Shown in pieces: positions 15,131 to 18,004 of a stretch of DNA of 18,004 nucleotides. The stretch spans positions 1 to 18,004 of the forward strand of contig JAQVHG010000017.1 in assembly GCA_028696365.1 (NCBI GenBank), in the 5' to 3' direction. Position 1 is the first letter of the stretch; every line of letters starts with the position of its first letter. The translations under genes were made by a program, and so were the position numbers. The notes beneath the pieces are model-generated. The model had not been told where the DNA came from. It did no database searches and saw only the letters and a program-made list of their open reading frames with translations. Source of the DNA: Methanofollis sp. GTDB taxonomy: Archaea; Halobacteriota; Methanomicrobia; Methanomicrobiales; Methanofollaceae.

Positions 15131-15239
15131 TGCTGCGAGGGGGATCCGAACCCCCGACCTCCAGATATCTCAGATCTGGGCGCGTCCGTTGCTCAAAACC
15201 CTATGAGTCTGGCGCCCTAACCGACTAGGCCACCGCAGC
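15131..15239 (-). tRNA. tRNA-Met (CAT), elongator type, with 35-nt intron
   Basis: The gene folds as a full cloverleaf. The acceptor is GCTGCGG/TCGCAGC with discriminator A, the D stem is GCCT/GGGC, the anticodon stem is CCAGA/TCTGG around CTCATAA, and the T arm is GGGGG-TTCGGAT-CCCCC. The anticodon CAT lies at 15203-15205. It lacks the GGG/CCC anticodon stem of initiators, so elongator Met is likeliest; the Ile2 (CAT) tRNA is the alternative. CCA is not encoded. Its 3' end faces the SIR2/STAND island and its 5' end faces pycA, 70 bp away. Confidence 0.9.
15167..15201 (-). other. tRNA intron with bulge-helix-bulge motif
   Basis: The intron sits after position 37. CTCA (15207-15204) pairs with TGAG (15172-15169) as the 4-bp central helix. 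The 3-base bulges TAG and ATA are each cut after the second base, which exactly excises 15201 to 15167. This is the canonical substrate of the archaeal splicing endonuclease. Confidence 0.85.
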
Positions 15240-15260
15240 ATGTGTGTTTGCACCTAAGTG

Positions 15261-15270
15261 CATTATAACA
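15261..15270 (-). promoter_or_regulatory. TATA box of the tRNA gene
   Basis: On the minus strand TGTTATAATG is centred about 27 bases before the tRNA 5' end, the normal archaeal distance. The tRNA can thus be transcribed apart from pycA. Confidence 0.5.
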
Positions 15271-15309
15271 AGGATGGATGGATTAATAAAGGTTTTTGTG
15301 GGGCAGAGA

Positions 15310-16788
15310 TTATCCCCGCCGCCGCTGGTTGATGTAGACATTGACCGCGGCTGAAATCGCCGCCATCTCCTTCCCCTGGCGGAACGACGCCGCCAGCGTC
15401 TGCATGCGTGCTTCCTCCTCACGCAGGGAGCGCCCGAGCGTCTGGGCAATATGCTCCTCCTGGAGGAAGTGGGTGTGGGTGTTGCCCCGCACAAACTCAC
15501 GGTTGTGCATGATCGCATGGTGGAGAGGCAGGGTGGTCTTCACGCCCATGATGACATACTCATAGATCGCCCTGCGCATCCGTTCGATCGACTCCATCCT
15601 CGTCTGCCCCCATGCGCAGAGTTTGGAGACCATCGAGTCGTAGGTCGGGGGGATCGTGTAGCCCATATGGACGCCAGAGTCCACTCTGATCCCTGGGCCT
15701 CCAGGCGAGCGGTACCTGATGATCTTGCCCGGGTCGGCCTGGAAGTTATTGAGCGGATCCTCGGCATTGATCCGGCATTCGATCGCATGTCCGCGGATAC
15801 TGATATCCTCCTGGTCAAAGGGCAGGTCCTGCCCTGCGGCGACCGCCAGCTGCTGCTTGACAATGTCGATCCCGGTGATCATCTCGGTGATCGTGTGCTC
15901 GACCTGGAGACGGGTGTTCATCTCCATGAAATAATAGTTGCCGTCGGCGTACAGGAACTCCACCGTCCCCGCGTTCTGGTAGCCCGAAGTCTCTGCGACC
16001 GTCACCGCCGAGGCGGCCATCTGCTCACGGAGTTCATCGGTCATGATTGGGCATGGCGCCTCCTCGACCAGTTTCTGGTGACGGCGCTGGATCGAACACT
16101 CACGATCGTACAGGTGAAGCGTGTTGCCATAGCGGTCGGCCAGCACCTGGAACTCGATATGGCGCGGCTTGACCAGGTACTTCTCGATGAAGACCGTCGG
16201 GTCGCCGAAGGCCGACTCCGCGATCTTCATGCTCCCCTTGATCGCCTCTTCGAGTTCGGCAGGGGTGTTGACGATATGCATCCCTATGCCCCCGCCGCCG
16301 GCACTTGCCTTGACGATGATCGGGTAGCCGATCTCGTCTGCCACCCTTGCCGCCTCGTCTATACTACGCACCCCACCCTCGGTACCTGGCAGGACCGGGA
16401 CGCCGGCATCTTTCATCGCCTGCTTGCTCTCGATCTTTGAGCCCATCATATGGATGGTCTTCCATGACGGCCCGATGAAGGTGACCCCCTCCTCCTCGAC
16501 CCGTTTTGCAAACGTGGCGTTCTCTGCCAGGAAACCGTAGCCCGGGTGGACCGCCTCGGCCCCTGACATCTCTGCGATCTCAAGGATCCGGTCCATGTTC
16601 AGGTAACTCTTCTGGGGGGGCGCCTCGCCGACAAAGAACGCCTCGTCGGCGTACTTCACGTGGAGAGCGTTCTTGTCTGGGGTCGAGTAGACTGCCACCG
16701 TCTCGATCCCGAGCTCGCGGCAGGCGCGCATCACCCTGATCGCGATCTCGCCCCTGTTTGCGACGAGTACCTTCTCAAAATATCTCAT
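15310..16788 (-). CDS. pycA: Pyruvate carboxylase subunit A (biotin carboxylase)
   Basis: The enzyme carboxylates the biotin of PycB with bicarbonate and ATP; PycB then makes oxaloacetate from pyruvate, feeding the partial TCA cycle and aspartate synthesis. The 492 residues are normal for the family. MRYFEKVLVANRGEIAIRVM is the biotin-carboxylase N-terminus. KASAGGGGIGMHIV (about 158-171) is the ATP-grasp glycine loop, RHIEFQVLAD lies at about 207-216, and EMNTRLQVEH at about 287-296 has the catalytic Glu/Asn/Arg. IECRINAEDP is the C-terminal lobe motif. ATG 16788 follows GAGGT at a proper distance. It lies 29 bases behind pycB on the same strand, so the two are one operon. The biotin acceptor domain is on PycB, as in other methanogens. 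Very sure. Confidence 0.95.
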   Translation of the reverse strand: MRYFEKVLVANRGEIAIRVMRACRELGIETVAVYSTPDKNALHVKYADEAFFVGEAPPQKSYLNMDRILEIAEMSGAEAVHPGYGFLAENATFAKRVEEEGVTFIGPSWKTIHMMGSKIESKQAMKDAGVPVLPGTEGGVRSIDEAARVADEIGYPIIVKASAGGGGIGMHIVNTPAELEEAIKGSMKIAESAFGDPTVFIEKYLVKPRHIEFQVLADRYGNTLHLYDRECSIQRRHQKLVEEAPCPIMTDELREQMAASAVTVAETSGYQNAGTVEFLYADGNYYFMEMNTRLQVEHTITEMITGIDIVKQQLAVAAGQDLPFDQEDISIRGHAIECRINAEDPLNNFQADPGKIIRYRSPGGPGIRVDSGVHMGYTIPPTYDSMVSKLCAWGQTRMESIERMRRAIYEYVIMGVKTTLPLHHAIMHNREFVRGNTHTHFLQEEHIAQTLGRSLREEEARMQTLAASFRQGKEMAAISAAVNVYINQRRRG

Positions 16789-16817
16789 TACAACCTCACG
16801 AGAGATGAGTGGGTGGC

Positions 16818-18004
16818 CTACTCGACCACCATGAGCACGTCACCGTTCTGAACGACATCGCCGACGTCGACAAAGATCTCAGTGACCTTCCCGTCGGCCG
16901 CGGCATAGATGGGGTTTTCCATCTTCATCGCCTCAAGGACCAGGAGGACGTCGCCCTTCTTCACCGTGGCGCCGATGTTCGCCCGCACCTCAAGGACCAT
17001 GCCCTGCATATTGGACTTGACCCCGCCGGCGATCTCGCCCCGCGGGATCTCTTTGCCGGCGGCAGGGGCGGACGTCTCGACCGCACTCCCTTCCACCGAG
17101 AGGATCCGCACCGAGAAGACCTCGCCGTCGACCTCGACCTCCATGAACCCGGGCACCTCGGCCGCGGCCGGGGCCGCCTGGACCGCTTCAGGGATGGGCT
17201 CCGCGGTCCGCTCGCCCTTGAGGAAGGAGGGGGCGATCGCCGGGTACATGATATAAGTGAGGACGTCCTCCTCCTTCCTGACCAGTCCTTCCTTCATGGC
17301 CTGCTCGCGCATCTTCTCGTAGGCAGGCTCCAGCAGGTCCGCCGGCCGCACCGTGATCACCTCTTCGTCCCCGATGATCAGGTGCCTGATCTCCTCTGAG
17401 ATCTCGGCCGGCGGGCGGCCATACAGCCCCCTGACATAGTCCTTGACCTCCTTGGTCACATTGGAGTAGCGATCACTCCCCATCAGGACATTCAGGACCG
17501 CCTGCGTCCCCACGATCTGGCTCGTCGGGGTGACCAGGGGCGGGTAGCCGAGGTCTTTGCGCACCCGCGGGATCTCGGCATGCACCTCTTCAAGGCGGTT
17601 GAGGGCGTCCTGCTCCTTGAGCTGGGAGACGAGGTTTGAGATCATCCCGCCAGGCAACTGGTAGACCAGCACATTGCTGTCCACCCGCTCTGAGATGGGG
17701 TTGAGGAGCCCGCCGTATTTGTCTCTGAGTTTGACGCAGAGGTCTCTTACTTCCAGCAGGGCGTGGAGGTCGATCCCGGTGTCGCAGTTCGTGCCCTTGA
17801 GCGAGGCTACCACGCTCTCGGTTGGGGGCTGAGAGGTCCCGAGGGCGAAGGGCGACATCGCCGTGTCCAGGATATCGACCCCTGCCTCGATGGCCGCCTG
17901 ATAACTCATCGGGGCGATTCCGCTCGTCGAGTGCGCGTGAAGACAGATCGGGAGATCGACCTGCTCCTTGATTCCGGTGATGAGGTCACGGGCCGCCTCT
18001 GGCA
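16818..18004 (-). CDS. pycB: Pyruvate carboxylase subunit B (carboxyltransferase + biotin carrier), 5' part missing
   Basis: The reading frame runs off the window's right edge; about 394 C-terminal residues are present. The first visible part has CLHAHSTSG with the HxH metal ligands of the carboxyltransferase barrel. DTAMSPFALGTSQPPTE follows, typical of the pyruvate carboxylase/oxaloacetate decarboxylase alpha family. A linker rich in Ala/Pro/Glu precedes the biotin domain, with VLLVLEAMKMENPI; the biotinylated lysine is codon 16923-16925, 35 residues from the C-terminus. The protein transfers CO2 from biotin to pyruvate in the cytosol. Separate pycA and pycB genes are usual in methanogens. 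An alternative is the sodium-pump oxaloacetate decarboxylase alpha subunit, but the adjacent biotin carboxylase gene favours pyruvate carboxylase. The in-frame ATG at 17909 is internal, since conserved sequence continues upstream of it. Confidence 0.93.
   Translation of the reverse strand, partial: PEAARDLITGIKEQVDLPICLHAHSTSGIAPMSYQAAIEAGVDILDTAMSPFALGTSQPPTESVVASLKGTNCDTGIDLHALLEVRDLCVKLRDKYGGLLNPISERVDSNVLVYQLPGGMISNLVSQLKEQDALNRLEEVHAEIPRVRKDLGYPPLVTPTSQIVGTQAVLNVLMGSDRYSNVTKEVKDYVRGLYGRPPAEISEEIRHLIIGDEEVITVRPADLLEPAYEKMREQAMKEGLVRKEEDVLTYIMYPAIAPSFLKGERTAEPIPEAVQAAPAAAEVPGFMEVEVDGEVFSVRILSVEGSAVETSAPAAGKEIPRGEIAGGVKSNMQGMVLEVRANIGATVKKGDVLLVLEAMKMENPIYAAADGKVTEIFVDVGDVVQNGDVLMVVE

Noticed and set aside
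15012..15206. 64-codon plus frame with GIRTPD-like residues
   Set aside because: It is a translation across the reverse strand of the tRNA gene; such peptides are a common annotation error.
15451..16440. 329-codon open frame on the plus strand
   Set aside because: It is the antisense shadow of pycA; no domain pattern, and the minus-strand protein is a full-length match to its family.
1..18004. CRISPR array, integrase or transposase gene
   Set aside because: No regularly spaced direct repeats and no DDE or tyrosine/serine recombinase motifs were found; the mobile elements seen are non-autonomous.

Overview
The window looks like a chromosomal piece of a euryarchaeal methanogen, most likely of the Methanomicrobiales (inference; no rRNA or methanogenesis gene is present to prove it). 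Supporting signs are an elongator-type tRNA-Met with an archaeal bulge-helix-bulge intron, archaeal TATA boxes and GGAGGTGA-like ribosome binding sites, and a two-subunit pyruvate carboxylase encoded by separate pycB and pycA genes. A secondary-alcohol dehydrogenase of the NADP type is also present. Core genes are GC-rich with G/C third positions. Two stretches (about 1.65-3.4 kb and about 9.4-15.1 kb) are visibly AT-richer and look acquired.

Layout. Positions 1-1654 hold a broken Panacea-type (DUF4065) antitoxin-like gene followed directly by a broken PIN-domain gene, probably a dead toxin-antitoxin pair; every break lies in a short simple-sequence run. Positions 1655-3436 are AT-rich and carry a small uncertain gene, a HEPN-like hypothetical gene and a minus-strand hypothetical gene with one frameshift. 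Positions 3443-4298 are non-coding repeat sequence. Positions 4299-8257 form a metabolic block: secondary alcohol dehydrogenase, a 1.2 kb cluster of short inverted-repeat elements, then an acetoacetate decarboxylase family gene and a short-chain dehydrogenase in one transcription unit. Two repeat elements have 18-bp terminal inverted repeats and 8-bp target-site duplications (one perfect, one 7 of 8), so they are MITE-like insertions. Positions 8419-8927 are an intact RelE-type toxin with its antitoxin on the minus strand. Positions 8928-9440 hold relics and palindromes.

Positions 9443-14916 are the most interesting part. A probable four-gene operon starts with a tiny protein made of two 24-residue tandem repeats, whose nucleotide differences are mostly synonymous. 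It is followed by a 60-residue ORF overlapping by ATGA, a stand-alone SIR2-like protein, and a 1345-residue STAND/NACHT-type NTPase with a very long C-terminal region. SIR2 and STAND overlap by one base. This resembles an Avs5-like (SIR2-STAND) immune sensor split into separate effector and sensor genes, with extra small leader genes. The island ends beside the 3' end of tRNA-Met (15131-15239, minus). Beyond it, pycA and the 3' part of pycB (minus, running off the window) return to ordinary core metabolism, making oxaloacetate from pyruvate and bicarbonate.
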